In this document: positions 63,782-64,000 of the stretch, piece by piece
Layout: each line of letters begins with the position of its first letter
Numbering within the stretch: position 1 is the stretch's first letter
Assembly (NCBI GenBank): GCA_965247385.1
Contig: CBDFHG010000002.1
Span: 1,302,001 to 1,366,000, forward strand
Reading direction: 5' to 3'
DNA length: 64,000 nucleotides
Origin: Thermohalobaculum sp965247385
GTDB taxonomy: Bacteria; Pseudomonadota; Alphaproteobacteria; Rhodobacterales; Rhodobacteraceae
The notes under the pieces: generated by a model
The model's database searches: none
What the model was told of the DNA's origin: nothing
The model's input: the letters and a program-made list of their open reading frames with translations, nothing else
Translations under genes and position numbers: made by a program

Positions 63782-64000
63782 GGCTCAGTTTACAAAACGT
63801 ATGCGTTCAAGGTGTGTTCTTTTTGAGTTCAAGGAGATAGCGAATGCCAATGGATAATGAATACTTTCAGGACTGGCTTTCGGTGATAGATAATCTCGGC
63901 GATGCGCAGCGCGCTGAGGCTGAAGCGGTGCTTTTGGGGCGGTGCGAGGCGGTTTCCTCGCTTGCCGCAGTCGAACTTGCGGCGGACGATGACAGGTGCT
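63782..64000 (+). mobile_element. IS1595-family element, left end, continuing past the window
   Basis: Begins GGCTCAGTTTACAAAACGTA, the inverted match of the right end of the IS1595 at 8845. About 60 bases of non-coding end precede the transposase start. Confidence 0.75.
63844..64000 (+). CDS. IS1595-family transposase, N-terminus (partial at window edge)
   Basis: ATG 63844 with AAGGAG eight bases before it. MPMDNEYFQDWLSVIDNLGD, then AEAVLLGRCEAVSSLAAVEL matches the N-terminus of ISXO2-like transposases ahead of the zinc ribbon. It is the same family as the copy broken at 6.7-8.8 kb, which lacks exactly this N-terminus. The frame is open to the end of the window. Confidence 0.78.
   Translation, partial: MPMDNEYFQDWLSVIDNLGDAQRAEAEAVLLGRCEAVSSLAAVELAADDDRC

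Overview
The window looks like a high-GC alphaproteobacterial chromosome, most like the Rhodobacterales/Roseobacter side. The evidence is the gene set and order: an Rrf2-regulator/cysteine desulfurase/SufB-C-D-S operon with small membrane genes between the suf genes, HisI beside an AbrB-type membrane protein, AnmK divergent from TyrRS, soluble and membrane pyrophosphatases side by side, a K+-independent HppA, an MetA-type acyltransferase and a Bpt aminoacyltransferase. No rRNA, tRNA or CRISPR array was seen. Core blocks alternate with accessory zones unusually full of insertion sequences (IS630, ISL3, IS1595, IS1182, IS1380 and IS256), most of them broken or nested, which points to recent IS expansion and ongoing gene decay.

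Layout: 1-5.3 kb is a leftward operon of an XRE-SNF2 helicase-DUF3883 protein coupled to an unrecognised coiled-coil protein, with a third gene starting at the window edge. It is the best candidate for an undescribed defence system. 5.4-15.1 kb is an IS graveyard holding a truncated integrase, a PIN-domain toxin split by an IS1380 copy, its large upstream partner, and a frameshifted toxin-like gene with a zinc-ribbon partner. 15.7-34.2 kb is mostly intact housekeeping: the Fe-S (suf) operon, a hydrolase, anmK/tyrS, hisI, an IscU-like protein, ppa, hppA and a small ATPase. 34.2-35.6 kb is a dead IS1182.

35.9-46.5 kb encodes giant secreted proteins built from Ig-like, cadherin-like and FN3 modules and ending in an autotransporter-type beta-barrel. 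The locus has three ~0.9-1.1 kb DNA repeats, two short scrambled insertions that break the frame, and an IS1182 scrap between two signal-peptide starts. A 27-base C tract lies early in the upstream gene, a possible phase-variation switch. 46.6-56.2 kb is again mobile DNA: a frameshifted IS630, tandem IS1380 copies with TTGC target duplications, and an IS256 interrupted by both an IS1182 fragment and the only intact IS1380.

56.5-64 kb returns to host genes (metA, an amidase, bpt, an RcnB-like protein). They are interspersed with IS1595 elements, one of which overlaps a methyltransferase-like passenger remnant, and a SAM-domain/class III cyclase pseudogene. Palindromic intergenic repeats bounded by GTAGGG/CCCTAC sit at the ends of the cysteine desulfurase and metA genes.
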